Shown piece by piece: positions 45,869-57,382 of a stretch of 64,000 nucleotides of DNA. The notes under the pieces are model-generated. The model saw nothing but the letters and a program-made list of their open reading frames with translations. It was not told the origin of the DNA and made no database searches. The DNA is taken from positions 6,288,410-6,352,409 of the forward strand of contig CM054118.1 in the NCBI GenBank assembly GCA_028673005.1. Direction: 5' to 3'. The stretch comes from Tanypteryx hageni. Taxonomy: Eukaryota; Arthropoda; Insecta; Odonata; Petaluridae. Each line of letters opens with the position of its first letter. Positions within the stretch are counted from its first letter, which is position 1. Made by a program: the position numbers and the translations under genes.

Positions 45869-47077
45869 GTGACGAAGAACGTCGGCCCCGCCGACGCCTC
45901 GTTAGCCGACTGCTCGGCTACTATCCTTGCCTCGTCCGACGAGGATAGTCAAGACCATGAGGGAGGGCTCACGGAGGTTACCCGTCGCAGGGCAAAGAGG
46001 AAGATTTACTCGAATTCAAACTGGGGAACCGGTGGAAAGGCTCATAAGAAGGGTCACGCCGGAAATTCCGGCAAAGGAGCGAGGAAACGATTGCGCGTAT
46101 CACCGATTGTGGTGTACGGCATTGTGTCTCATAAGCATAATGAGCTGACCAAGGTCATTGGCGATGACTATGAGCTGGAAGTCCGTCGGACCTCCACCAG
46201 AGTGGTGGTCCATTCGGTGGACCACCACAAGGCAGCAACCAAGGTCCTGGACGACGCTGGCGTCTAGTACCATACCCAGCTCCTGGAGTCGGTGCAGAGG
46301 ATGCGCCTTTTCCTGAAGGCAGTTGGGAGGGGATACACGCCTGACAACTTGTCGGCGGACCTGACCGCGAAGGGGTTCGTGGTCAGGAACGTCCGACAAA
46401 TGGCAGCGATGGAGGACGGCAAAAGGGTCCTCATTGGGAGAATCGTTGTCAACGTGGAGAGGACTCCCAGAGCTCCTCTCCCGAATGAAATTAAGGTGTG
46501 CCGGTGCTCGACTCAGGTCGAGCACTTGCGCGGCAGCCGCGGACCGCTGACATGTTTCAACTGTCAGCGGTTCGGCCATATGTCGCATGCGTGCCGATGC
46601 GACACGAGGTGTTTTAAGTGTTCGAGTCCGCACAAGGGCGCTGACTGCCCCAAGCTACCCGACGAACCGGCCAAGTGCGCCAACTGCGAGGGCGACCACC
46701 CGTCCTCGTTCAAGGAATGCCCCGCATACCTTGAGGCGCTGGAGAGATACGAGGAGGGTCAGCAGAAGAAGGTGCCGAAATTGGCACCCAAATCTGCACC
46801 GGCCCTCATCAAATCCAAGTCGGCTTCCGCGGCGAAGGCGACCGCCGCGCGGTCCTACTCCACCGCGATGAAGGGTCCGACTCCCTCGGCCCCCGTCACT
46901 GTGCAGGTACAGCGGCTCGCCGCTGTACCTGCCCCAGCTCCCGTCCCTTCTTCTCGGAGTCACCCTCCGTGGCGCCCCCTGCCGAGGCTCCCGTTGCTCA
47001 ACGGGAGCAAGCGTCTCTTCCCTCCAAGACCATCCTTAGGAAGCAAAGGAGGAAGGACGCGCAAGAACTGGCGATAA
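45869..47077 (+). pseudogene. Jockey ORF1 (Gag-like) with three CCHC zinc knuckles, one nonsense codon
   Basis: A single frame from 45869 to 47077 is interrupted only by TAG at 46265-46267. The first part is basic and rich in Lys/Arg (RRRAKRK, KKGHAGNSGKGARKRLR). The second contains a PRE_C2HC-type region (GYTPDNLSADLTAKGF, then VCRCSTQVEHLRG), then knuckles CFNCQRFGHMSHAC, CFKCSSPHKGADC and CANCEGDHPSSFKEC, then an Ala/Pro-rich tail. These proteins bind element RNA and chaperone it to the nucleus. Only one stop separates it from a complete frame, so decay is moderate here compared with ORF2. Confidence 0.8.
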
Positions 47078-47433
47078 GGAGAAGCAGATGACCGAATCGG
47101 TCATGGAAGTGGAGAGTGTGGCCGTTGCTGACGGCCCCGCCACGACCACGACCCCCATGGCCGAACCCAAGCTAAAGGCTGCCGCGAGGACGGTACTCAC
47201 CGCCCCTACTGCGGAAGATGTGATCCCGCCAACGGGTACTGCACCAGATAAGACTCGTCTGCCACGAGAAGTTGAGCCAGAGGTCGCTGGGTCCGAGGTG
47301 GACCCAGACTTTTGGACCACGGTGGCATGATATGCAGGTCGCTGAGGAGATACATTTCCTCAACTTCCGGGCGACTCCTGTCGCTGCTGGAGGAGTTGGT
47401 GAAGGAGTGCGCCTCGTCACCTAATAATGGCGA

Positions 47434-50141
47434 TTAGAGGGTGCTCCATCATCATGCAATGGAACGCACGGGGAGTTAAGGAGAAAGGAGGAGCTCCGTG
47501 CGTTCCTGCAAGAGAAGAACGCCATCGTGGCCGCAGTCAATGAGACCCACCTCCGCCCATCGGACTCCTGGAAGGTACCCGGCTGGTCGATCTACCGTAC
47601 CGACAGGCCCGGACAGCCGACCAGGGGCCAGGGGCGGGGTGGGCCTGCATTATTAATCGATCGATCTGCCCGTGTCGGGAGCGATCATACAGGTCTATGG
47701 AGGTCGTGTCTGCCGACGTGCTGACCGACTCCTGGTAGATCAGGGTCTCCTTGGCGTACTATCCGCCGGGGAGGGCGTGGGACCCGGACGAGGTCATGGA
47801 TCTCGTCGGAGACGGCTGCCCCTCAATTGTCATAGGCGACCTGAATGCCAGGCATGCCAGCTGGCATTCGAGAGTCGCCAATTCGAGGGGCACAAGACTG
47901 CGGGACTTGGCAGACGAGGAGAGGCTGACTGTGTTGGCCCCCACAGAGCCGACGTTCCTGCCTTCCGGGGATGTCCTCAACGTTGCGGTTGTCAACAACG
48001 TCAGAGCATCCTTGAGCATACATTCACTGTGCGACTTGTCCTCGGACCACAATCCGACCATGCTGCTTCTGGGGAACTCGCCCGTGCAAGTCCCACCAAC
48101 GCAGCGTCTGGACCTCGCGAGAGCCGACTGGCAGTACTTCCGCAAATTCATCGCGGAAAGGCTGCCGGTCGTGCCGACTCAGTCTGAGATGAGGGATGAG
48201 GCCGACAGGATGGTCAACCTCATCACCTCCACCGTCCAACAGGCCATGGACTCTGCGGTGCCTAAGGTGGTTAACGCCAAGGCCGTCCGCATCGCCCTGC
48301 CTCGAGTCGTCCGGGAGACCATCACCCGGCGAAACAGCGTCCGACGACGGTGGCAGCGCCATCGGACGCTAGGTCTCAGGCTCCAGCTGGATGGTCTGAC
48401 CAGGACTATCAGGCGCATGTTGCAAGACGTGCGCTCTGACGTGTGGGAGATCATCTCCGCTCCTTCAGCCTGGAGGACCATTCAGTCTAGAAGACCTGTT
48501 CGAGGCTATGCAAACCTCAGCGGCGCGATCCCCTTATTGTTCAGGGGGACTGCGTCGCGAGTTCCCCAGAGGAAAAGGCCGGATTGATGGCAGAATATCT
48601 TGAGGGGGTGTTCTGTTCCAATCCGGCCACAGCAGAGTCGGATGCGGTGGAAGAGGATATCGCAGCGGTGCTGGGTGTGCTGGATAGGGATCCCCTGCCG
48701 GAAGCGGAGCTTTCTCGATTCACGAGCGTCGAAGTCGTGGCACTGGTTCGCCGTCTCGGGTTGAGAAGGGCTCCGGGGGACGACGGTATTCTCAACGTCG
48801 TCCTGCGGCAGGTCCCCGTCGCAGCGATAGAATTCCTGACCGCCGTATACAACGGCTGCGTCAGGATTGCATACATTCCGTCAGCTTGGAAAAGGGCAAA
48901 GATCGTGTGTATCCCGAAGAAGCCAGGGACGGAGGTTGGTCCCGAAGACATCCGTCCAATCTCGCTCCTGGCTGGTTTCGGGAAGATCTTTGAGCGTCTG
49001 CTTCGGAAGCCACTGGACGTCATCCTCCGGGAGAAGCATATTCTCCCGGACGAACAATTCGGCTTCCGCGAGGGGCACTCCATCACCCAACTGCTGGGTA
49101 GGGTGACCGACTTCGTCACCGACTCCTTCAACAGGAAGTAGGCGGTCGCGGGTGCCTTCTTTGATATATCGAAGGCCTTCGACCGCGTGTGGTACTCTGC
49201 CCTCCTGTTGAAGATGGTTCGACTCCAGATTCCTTTCAGGTACGTACGACTTGTGCTGCCGTACCTACAGGGCAGGACGTTTCAGGTGTTCTGGCTCTAG
49301 GTCGGATCGGAACCGCGGTGAATTTGAGCCGGTGTTCCGCAGGGGTCCGTCCTGGGGCCCACCCTATTTAACATCTTCACCCACGACCCCCCTCGGGGGT
49401 TGGGGTGGAATACCATCCTCGCCCTGTATGCGGACGATGCGGCGCTCCTGTGGCGTTTGACCCAAAAGTACGCGGCAGTTGAGAATCTGCAATGAGCTGT
49501 CGATGATCTGGCTATCTGGTATCGTCGATGGCGCATTGCTGTCAACCCTTCCAAGACAGGAGCGGTCATCTTCCACCCTGGAAGGGGAGCGCAGCCTGGA
49601 GTTGACCTGTCGGTAATGGGGAGGTAATCCCCTGGAGAAAAGAGGTCACCTACCTTGGCGTTGTGTTGGACCGGAGGCTACTTTGGAAGTCTCAGGTAGA
49701 AAGCGTCCGCCGCAAGGCACTCGGGGCCCTGATGAGACTTCGTCCCATCCTCAGCTCGCGTGCCTTGACACACGGAGACGCCTATACCTGAGCTACATAC
49801 GGCCTGTCATGACCTACGCAGCTCCGGTTTGGTCCGGAGTGTCCAAGGCCTCTCTCTACATGATCCAGGTCGTGCAATACATCGCACTCCGGCTGATACT
49901 CGGTCGTACCCGATACGATTGTGTCAGCCGGATGCACGATGACGGGAGCGTGGAATCACTGGACGTCCTCTTGCCGACGATGTCCACGGAATTCTATGCG
50001 AAGGCGGCAGCCTCCCAGCATCGAGAGATGAATGCGCTCGGCGATATCCGGGCTAGGTGGTGGGACCGCTATAAGCGACCCATCGCCTACCTAGACTTGA
50101 AGGAATCCCTCCCTTCCAACAAGCGACCTCGCTTGGAGTGA
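47434..50141 (+). pseudogene. Jockey ORF2: endonuclease-reverse transcriptase, multiply frameshifted
   Basis: The endonuclease begins WNARGVKEK (about 47461), shifts frame to AAVNETHLRPSDSW (about 47530), then again to SIVIGDLNARHASWHS and SSDHNP (47751-48587 frame). The RT follows in the 48584-49141 frame: RRAPGDDGI, RPISLLAGFGKIFERLL, DEQFGFREGHS. A TAG interrupts before AFFDISKAFDRVW; then comes a shifted GVPQGSVLGPTLFN and YADDAALL (about 49427). The C-terminal part is in the 49683-50141 frame (SYIRPVMTYAAPVWSGV). All catalytic motifs can be traced, but at least six lesions exclude function. Confidence 0.8.
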
Positions 50142-50199
50142 GGAACATTTTTATTCGCCCTATCTTTAGTGGCCAATCGTAAAATGAGCTCGTTTATAC

Positions 50200-50890
50200 A
50201 GCATAGATCACCATTTATAGCGAAGCTGGTAATGGTACCCGCCAATACACATCATAGTGTTTTGGATCATATAAAGCAACCTCGTTGAATTTCTCGAGGA
50301 AAAGCTTCTTGAAATGAATGAATTGAACTTCGCTCGAAATCTGTCATAATAGAAGCCGGATTCAAGGCGGGATTCAATCTTTTTAAAGCTGATAATAAAC
50401 TGTCGTATGAAAACTTTGATTTAGGTGACAACAATGCAAACACTAGTGGAATTACAGTGTCATACTCCATTGCGTGAATGGTATATATCTGCGTGAAGAG
50501 TCGTGGAGCGGATTTAAACGTGCCATCGGCATACCAATGCTTGCATCGCGCCAACAAATATAAGTTCCGGTGAGTCGAAAAAAGAAAAATACGCTCGTTT
50601 GATGGTCCGCTGTCATGGAGCAAGAAAGGATGTTCCTTAACAGTTTTAGTGAGTTCTTCTGGAAAATGTGGTTCTGCCAGGCATTTTGGGTTCGAAGGCG
50701 GAAGATTTTTGTTTGCGAGTCCGTTGGATCGTGCGTTTCAAAAGGTAAACTGAAGGCAGTTGTCCATAAACAGCTAATGGTAATGAGCATGTGGAAGAAG
50801 CAGCAATCCGACAAGAAGCTTCTTGAGTTTCTCCAGCCCTTTCTCTCATAACAGATCTTGCGTGAATCTTCGAATACAAAATCTATTAAA
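50200..50890 (-). pseudogene. MULE-type transposase fragment
   Basis: The minus-strand frame 50623-50267 reads LLHDSGPSNERIFLFST, then HWYADGTFKSAPRLFTQIYT, IPLVFALLSPKSKFSYDSLL and IMTDFERSSIHSF. This is the central part of a MULE (Mutator-like, FLYWCH-associated) transposase: DGTF carries the first catalytic Asp and TDFE the second. An upstream piece in another frame (about 50880-50660) gives MRERAGETQEAS and TRKQKSSAFEP, matching the region that normally precedes it. The C-terminal part with the third acidic residue is missing. Frameshifts make it a relic. Confidence 0.75.
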
Positions 50891-51359
50891 TGTTAAGTTT
50901 CGATTAAAGTTATGTTATTTTTATATATTTAACCCTGAAACAGATTGGAATACTAGAATATGGTATGTATATACATTTATCAGATGTTATTGGGTAATTT
51001 AATTGTAAAGTAATAGTAAAGAACATTAAAGAAAACATTGAGAGTAATGCAAGATAGGAGACATTTAAAAACATACCTTCTCAATAAACGTGAGTTGGAA
51101 TAATGCAATGCACCAAACCAATGAAGACTCGACGTTACATCAGCAATTCCACTTTAAAATGGCTTTATGTTCGTTGATTTTCTTCTTTTAACACTGAAAG
51201 AATTAATTATATAAGGGCGTAGATGCCAAGTCAAGAGTCACTTGATAGGCAAAAATCGCACCTGCTTAATGCCTGAATAATACCATAACAGTAAAAGAGA
51301 GAACTTTAACAGAAGAATGTTATTCTGCTTTTCTTAAATACTTCCAGGAAAGGATAGAA

Positions 51360-52383
51360 ACAAAATAACTTCTCATTACTGGTGGAGGTTTTCGGGTTTC
51401 GCTGCGTTGGCGGCATTTCTGGCTCTCGACGTTTCGCAAACGTTGCAGTCTGCATCTTCAGGAGATGACGGAAGCCTTGGACACAGCGTATTTCGGAAAA
51501 AGACGCACACTGATCGTTACCTGCATGCTGCCTCTCATCACCATCCTCAACAGAAGGCATCAATAATCAAGACCCTGATGCACCGAGCAAAGACGATTTC
51601 CGATCCCGAGTCTCTAAAAGACGAAGAAGAGCATATAAGAAGGGCACTCATGAATAATGGCTACAGTCACCCATTCATCCGGCGGAATATAAAACCGAAA
51701 CAAAAACCTTCGGTGGAACGACCAAAACCCACTGCCTACGCAAAAATTCCCTTCATCGCCGGGACATCAGAACGCATAGCCAGGATTCTACAAAAAGAAA
51801 ATATCGTCGTCCGTTTTAACACGCTAAGGAAAATAAAAGAAGAACTTCCGTCTGCGAAAGATGCACTCGACCCGCTAACATCTGAAGGAGTCTACAGGAT
51901 TCCATGCAGCTGCGGACACGTATACGTCGGACAAACAGGACGATACATTCGCTGTCGCTTAGCCGAACATAAACGGGCCATGATGAACAAAAAAATGGAG
52001 GGAGTCGGCCATAGCGGAGCACTTCACCTCCGGCCCGGGACATAAAATCACGCTCGAAGAAACGAAATTGCTCGCGAAAGAAGATCGATATTTTCCGAGG
52101 TTAATTCGCGAAGCTATTGAGATCGAAAAGCATCCGGTCAATTTCAACCGGGACGACGGTTTGCGCATCAGCGCAACATGGAAGCGACTCTTCCAACGGA
52201 AAAGTGAAAGGGAGGAAAAATACGTTGGAGCAACCTCCAAAGAGAAAGGGACAACAACTCAAACGAGCCAATCAGCGATGGACAACGGTTCAACTAGGAA
52301 GGCACGAGTGAATATAAAAGTCAGATCCCTACCATCGGATCCCACTGGGGCTATTGGAAAAGTATCCTTCGGGAGGATTAGTT
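51360..52383 (+). pseudogene. Second Penelope-like element: RT tail plus GIY-YIG endonuclease (5'-truncated)
   Basis: The frame 51407-52045 carries LGHSVFRKKTHTDRYLHAAS followed by HHHPQQKASIIKTLMHRAKT, standard downstream of the PLE RT palm. Then ALMNNGYSHPFIRRNI, IPFIAGTSERIARIL, and the GIY-YIG domain IPCSCGHVYVGQTGR ... RLAEHKRA. A one-base shift near 52005 moves reading to the 52068-52385 frame (ITLEETKLLAKEDRYFPRLI, REAIEIEKHPVNF). It differs strongly from the 36-39 kb PLE and is therefore a separate family. Everything 5' of the RT tail is replaced by an inverted terminal fragment. Confidence 0.85.
51424..51465 (-). ncRNA. Hammerhead ribozyme motif, antisense to the PLE frame
   Basis: On the minus strand: TCTC, CTGAAGA (fits CUGANGA), a 19-nt helix II region starting TGCAGA and closing GCA...TGC, GAAA, CGTC, then GAGA. 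TCTC pairs with GAGA as helix I. Helix III would be the palindrome ACGT and cleavage would follow the C. All invariant core positions are met. It lies in an inverted terminal fragment at the truncation point of the element. Confidence 0.75.
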
Positions 52384-52936
52384 AGAGAGGTGAATTCATT
52401 CAAGATCCAACCTATATCGGTAGAAAGGACAAATAAGTTTCGCGAGATCGATTATAGGACCGAACGATACAAAGGATCTTTTTTCCCAAGAACAATCAGG
52501 GAAAATAATCGAATAATGAGGTCGTAACTGAGTTTAAAGTAATTGAGAAGTGCTATTCACCCCCTGCCGTCCACTGGGCTAATAACTTACACGGTATGAT
52601 GCAGATTTGTCTTGCACGCGAGAACCGTGAATTAGCGCTCTGCAACGAGTGACGAAGTGCTACGCTGGACTCAGGCGAGAGAAATAAAGGAATTTGTAAT
52701 TCTTGAGCTACAAGTTTATTGTGTATGACATTTTATTTGTTATGCTGTATTTGATCTTTGTGATGTTCCTAAAAAAATTCGAAAATTAGAATTCCTATCT
52801 CAAATCCATTGAATTATAAAGATTTTGGATGGACTTTATTACTTACATTTCTAAAATATTCGCATATAATTAAAATATATTGTATTTTCCCCCTGTCACA
52901 CGCCATTGGCGGCTTACAGGGTATATATGTAAATGT
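52384..52936 (+). mobile_element. CR1/L2-group LINE 3' tail
   Basis: A short frame ends FREIDYRTERYKGSFFPRTI then RENNRIMRS and a stop near 52527, matching the C-terminus of the 25.7-26.4 kb LINE. The 3' UTR includes CACCCCCTGCCGTCCACTGG and ends with CTTACAGGGTATATATG, the family's 3' terminal motif. About 300 bp of AT-rich DNA between these may be an internal insertion or a longer UTR. Confidence 0.7.
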
Positions 52937-52974
52937 AGTTTGCTATATTTAGTTCAGCCATTTTCACTTTCGCT

Positions 52975-53065
52975 GTTTTTACATTGTCATTTTTCGCTGT
53001 TTTGACGTTCGCTGTTTTTTCCGTTCGCCGTTTTTATTTTTGCTGTTTTAACGTGCGCTGTTTTG
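52975..53065. repeat. Right copy of the flanking inverted repeat, with tandem CGCTGTTTT units
   Basis: Five to six imperfect units of CGCTGTTTTGACGTT (about 20-bp period) include the inverse of 45065-45120. See the left copy for interpretation. Confidence 0.5.
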
Positions 53066-53819
53066 ACGTGGAACCAGAAAAAAGCCATAAAAGCAACGAT
53101 GAAATTCGCGACATATACAATAGAGACATGCAGTTATGACAAACACTTCTACAGTTTTTCTTTTCACAAGTATAGGTAATAACTAAGGTAGACACTTAAA
53201 ACAACCAACATCACCACATTTCCTATAGACAAGACACACGAAAACTAAATTTATTCACATTAATTTTGTATATTTGTCAATATTTGATCTGATGATTCTG
53301 TAAAGGATGGTGGTTATTCGCCGAAACCGATCTTGTTTTATTTCATATATTTTGCGGAAATTTACAAAAGTTTAATATAAATAAAAAGAATACTATATAG
53401 CATTGTTCATGTTATTATATTGTAGAATTCCACGAAATCTCGGCCTCTTCCATTACTTTTGTATACTTATCTAACTATATTTTATTTACTAGATACTACA
53501 ACCTGTTTTTAGCGATATTGCAATATTTACTCTTAATGCGACGCAACCATTAATAAACAAAATAAAAAATGGATAAGTTTGTGATATAAGGAGGGCGCCG
53601 TTACCTGGTTTCGCCCCGGGCGCCAAACTTCCTTGCTACGGCCCTGACGACATGCGTGATTCACTAATTTGCTTCGAACCGTACAATTTACTTCTCTCTC
53701 AGTAATATGAAAGAATTAACATGTCTTTCAAATGTGATTTTTGCATGAAATAAACGAAGGTATTGTGTAATTATTAGGAACTCGAGATAAAATTAGTTTG
53801 AACTGAGCAATTTTCAAGT
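53066..53819. other. No gene seen upstream of the tRNA
   Basis: AT-rich. A phrase GGCGCCGTTACCTGGTTTCG near 53586 may be a repeat edge. No upstream promoter element was assigned; the tRNA promoter is internal. Confidence 0.3.
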
Positions 53820-53892
53820 GCCTCGGTAGCGCAGTAGGCAGCGCGTAAGTCTCATAATCTTAAGGTCGTGAGTTCGATCCTCACCCGGGGCA
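53820..53892 (+). tRNA. tRNA-Met (CAT), elongator type
   Basis: 73 nt including the discriminator A. Acceptor GCCTCGG pairs with CCGGGGC (one G-T). D arm is GCGC-AGTAGGCA-GCGC. Anticodon loop is CTCATAA with anticodon CAT. T arm is GTGAG-TTCGATC-CTCAC. The A box overlaps the D arm and the B box GTTCGATCC is canonical. The A-T rich anticodon stem, a normal TTCGATC loop and a G1-C72 pair identify the elongator, not the initiator, tRNA-Met. No intron. It is the only clear cellular RNA gene in the window. Confidence 0.95.
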
Positions 53893-53894
53893 TA

Positions 53895-53899
53895 TTTTT
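53895..53899 (+). terminator. RNA polymerase III T-run terminator
   Basis: TTTTT begins three bases after the tRNA 3' end. Confidence 0.8.
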
Positions 53900-54792
53900 A
53901 TTGAAATTTTTATTGACTATCAGGCATACAATACAATAGCATCGATTATATGATGATAAAATTGTGCAATTAGGGATAGTTTCAGAAACTGTGAGCAAAA
54001 CTTTATATCTTGAAGTAAGATAGCGAAATCCTTTCATTCTTTCTATTGTTCCCAGTGTAAACTGCCAATTAGATAAATCTGAGGATAAGACTGTGTAATT
54101 AGTGAAAATTTTATTTAAATCGAAACTTACTTTTATATCCGGAAATGAAACAGAACGGCCATTCTCATTTTTCGTAACTATCGCATTTGAGATATTCCAG
54201 TTTGCCCTACGAATCGATGTGCTTCTTTTGTTGAAATGTATATCGCTGTGGAGCAAATTTAGCAGGATAGGTACTCATATTGGGTAAAGAAAATGTATTA
54301 ATTTATGTAACTGAAAATTTCACGTCAGAAATAAATAATTAAACCATTCGGATTTGAAATATGTACAATTGAGTGAAAATAACTATTATTAAGTTTCTCT
54401 CAAGCGACAAACTATTATAAAGTTTGACGGAACGATCAGTAATAATTACATTATAAGGCTAAATTTTATCTTTTCTTTCGTTCCAACACCTGTGAAACCT
54501 ATTGAAAGATTATTTCGTTAATTTTTATTGATCTCGGCCAAGCAGCTGCCTGTAATATCTTTCGGGTATGTCTCTTCTCGAAAAACAATAATTTTCATTT
54601 CTGGCATGCGTATTTAGGTAGTTATTATAGTCTCGTAATTGACCATTCCAATTGCTAAACAATTAAGACTTATGATTGGCGATCACTATGCAAGGAGGGG
54701 AATGCACGCTCATTCCCATATTGGGAGTTCGATTTCCATTAGTTACATAAAATCTGCCAAAGTTTCACGTACGCGTCAGGACCATAGTTGCC

Positions 54793-54881
<89 letters not shown>

Positions 54882-55265
54882 CACACACACGTTTTTCATA
54901 AATATTTTAATAATTTTCACAGTTAGTTCCCCAGTTACGTGTATTTTTAATATATTTCACACTAATTTAAAAAGATCACACTCTAATTTACGTTGAAGAA
55001 TACTTTCATAAAACGCAGTTAAATACTAAGTAGATTTTGCTTTTAGTGATTGCAAGACATCAAATTTAGTCTGAAAAAATGCAATTATTTGTTATTATAT
55101 GTAATCAATACATCAGCCGTTGCCCTGATTTTCTGTTATTTTTTAAACCAAAGTGATTGATCCTACTAAGTTACTCAATGATTTAGTACATTTAAATTAT
55201 ATCCTTTATTCAAAGATATCAGATATCAGAAAGTACTGAAACTGCCAATCGACTGGATCCTCATC
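53900..55265. other. No gene; contains (TA)n-(CATA)n at 54796-54880
   Basis: The minus-strand frame of 134 codons at 53852-54256 runs into the tRNA and has no recognisable domain. The microsatellite comprises about 54 bp of TA followed by (CATA)n and a short CA run. Confidence 0.35.
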
Positions 55266-55269
55266 CTTA

Positions 55270-55939
55270 CTCATGATATGAATTTGAAAAGGAAATATCA
55301 GAGTGCAAATTTTCTGATGAAGCAAACCGTGAAAGATGTAATAATTATCTAGTTTCACTTATAAAAAAACTTCGACAAAGGTTGCCAGAGAATGTAACTG
55401 CTTTGCGGTCAATGTCTTGTTTGAGTGCAAGTGAATGTTTGAAACCATCGAAACCAGGAATACTTAATCAGGCAAAAATGTTTGTAGAAGATTCAACAAT
55501 TCTGACTGGCATTGACTTTCAGTGGAAAAAACTACATGCGGTCATGTGAACGGAAACCTAAGATACGTTTAAAATTGGCCGGAAATCGCTATCTGCCGGG
55601 ATTCAACTGGTGAAAATATTTTTGAGGATATTTAAAATCTAGCTTTGATTGTACTCACCTCACTCAAATGCTGATGTTAAACGCCAATTTAGTGCCATGG
55701 ACACTGTAAAATCAAAATTACGAAATAGAATGAGTGTCAAAACTTTAAAGGCAATTTCGGCCATTAGATATGATTTAAGAAGGCATGGGGAATGTTGCTA
55801 CAATTATAAACTGCCCGAAAGTGTAATAAACAAAATTGGTACCACTGATGCATATGAGAATTTACCAAAAGATGAAACCAACAGCAGTCATATAAGTGTT
55901 GAACGGTTACCCGAATGTGACTTGTGTATGAAGCGTTAA
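55270..55939 (+). pseudogene. hAT-family transposase C-terminal remnant
   Basis: The frame 55649-55939 contains SNADVKRQFSAMDTVKSKLR followed by NRMSVKTLKAISAIRYDLR and NYKLPESVINKI. This is the hAT dimerisation region as found in many arthropod transposase-like proteins (consensus SNA-x-VER-x-FS). Upstream, about 55270-55550, lower-quality frames include LPENVTALRSMSCLSASECL and FVEDSTILTGIDFQWKKL, matching the part that precedes it. Stops and shifts separate the pieces, and the N-terminal BED finger and catalytic core are absent. The V-E-R-x-F motif has become VKRQF. Confidence 0.7.
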
Positions 55940-55974
55940 TGTCGTACTTTTTGATTGTGAATATTTAATATCTT

Positions 55975-56640
55975 TTATTACCTTCTCCATACGTAGTATA
56001 GGGGCAAGTATTGTTTCTATGAAAAAATCGAAGATTTCAACGTATATACAAGTTTTGAGGTCCCGCATTTTGACCATTTTCTCGATAATGTCTGTGTGAG
56101 ATAAACCGTTTGTGGGTGCTCTAACTCAACAACTATTAATCATGTCAATGCAAAAGTTTGTATTTGACATTTTTGTTAAAAGGACAAGAGTTGATTAGTT
56201 TGTGGTAAAAATCGGTCAATCGGAAATGGGTGTTTACTCTAGTCATATTCGTTTTTTTTTAATATTTGCTTTAATATTTGATGAATGTAAAAATGTATTG
56301 AAATAAAGGTTGTAGAATATTTAATTTTCTACAACTTTTGTTTGATATATATTCCCATATGCATTGTTTAAGAGATCTCAAAAACTAAATTTTTTAGCTG
56401 CCACAACCACACCATCTACCGGCGACTATTGTAAACACATTTTATTTTCTTAATTCTCGGAGTTTCGTGGCTATATCCAATATAAGAAGACTATGATTGG
56501 AGTTTATTTCTGTTCTTTGTAAAGTATTTAAAATATTCTCTAAGTTCCTTAAAATATTTATTATCATGTAACCCATTTGGAATTAGATTAGAAAAATTTC
56601 AGGTATGGAGAAAGTCTTGCGGTGGCCGCTTCATATTTTT
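55975..56640 (+). repeat. 0.8-kb repeat (family Q), copy B
   Basis: Starts CTTCTCCATACGTAGTATAG and follows the same landmark order as copy A at 8.1-8.9 kb, ending GGTATGGAGAAAGTCTTGCG. It lies directly 3' of the hAT transposase remnant. Confidence 0.65.
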
Positions 56641-57072
56641 TCTTTTTATTTTAAAAGCTGAATCTATAAATGGCACTTCCTACTGCTTTTTATTAATTTT
56701 AAAAATTCCGCCACATTTATAATACTTTTTAGGGTGGATTTAGCGACATCTTCATATTCATTTAGGCAACCCTGGTCAGGAGGATACGGTAGCTCCTCGG
56801 AAATGGGAAGAAACATCCTTCAAAGATATCTTTGTGATGCAGCGATTGCCTGCTCAGGCTTATTTCTGGAAAATTCCTTACTTGGATAGTCATGGTTGTT
56901 CTACCTTTCGGTATGTTAGAGTCACCCATCCCAATATGCACCGCACATGATTTTTCTCTTCACCTTCTCATACTTTCATGCCCTATTTGTATTGCATCTA
57001 CCATTCATTTTCTCTTCCTACCTCTTTCCCTATATTCTAACATCTTTACTTCTATGACTCTTTTCTGTAGAC

Positions 57073-57374
57073 CAGGGGTCACCAAACGTTTTAGTGAAAG
57101 GGCCACATGAGGCTTCATGATTCACTGTGCAGGCCACATACGACATTTCAAATGACACATCGGGCCCTGTGAACATTTAAAAGAGCAAGTTTTGAGAATT
57201 TTCCTCTAATATGTACTTCGCTTATATTAAAAGTAGAATTCACCCAAGTATTCGGAAAATGTCGTTTAGATACCATAAATGATATCTAATGAATACTCTT
57301 GCTGATAAGGCGGGGCGGATGAAATCAGTGCGTGGGTTGGATGTGGCCCGCGGGCCGTAGTTTGGGGACCCCTT
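57073..57374. mobile_element. hAT-type MITE, copy 2 (302 bp)
   Basis: An exact 8-bp target duplication CTGTAGAC lies at 57065-57072 and 57375-57382. TIRs are CAGGGGTCACCAAACG and, inverted, AAGGGGTCCCCAAACTACGG. Colinear with 5893-6180. Confidence 0.9.
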
Positions 57375-57382
57375 CTGTAGAC

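Larger units (their letters stand above)
45170..50160 (+). mobile_element. Degenerate Jockey-clade LINE, near full length
   Basis: About 5 kb, markedly GC-rich against its AT-rich flanks. It has a 5' untranslated part, an ORF1 with zinc knuckles, and an ORF2 with endonuclease and reverse transcriptase, in the order typical of Jockey LINEs. Multiple stops and frameshifts show it is inactive. The 3' boundary is set where GC-rich coding gives way to AT-rich DNA; no poly(A) tail was seen. Confidence 0.8.

Noticed and set aside
53852..54256. 134-codon minus-strand frame overlapping the tRNA
   Set aside because: It includes the tRNA antisense and has no domain; AT-rich chance frame.
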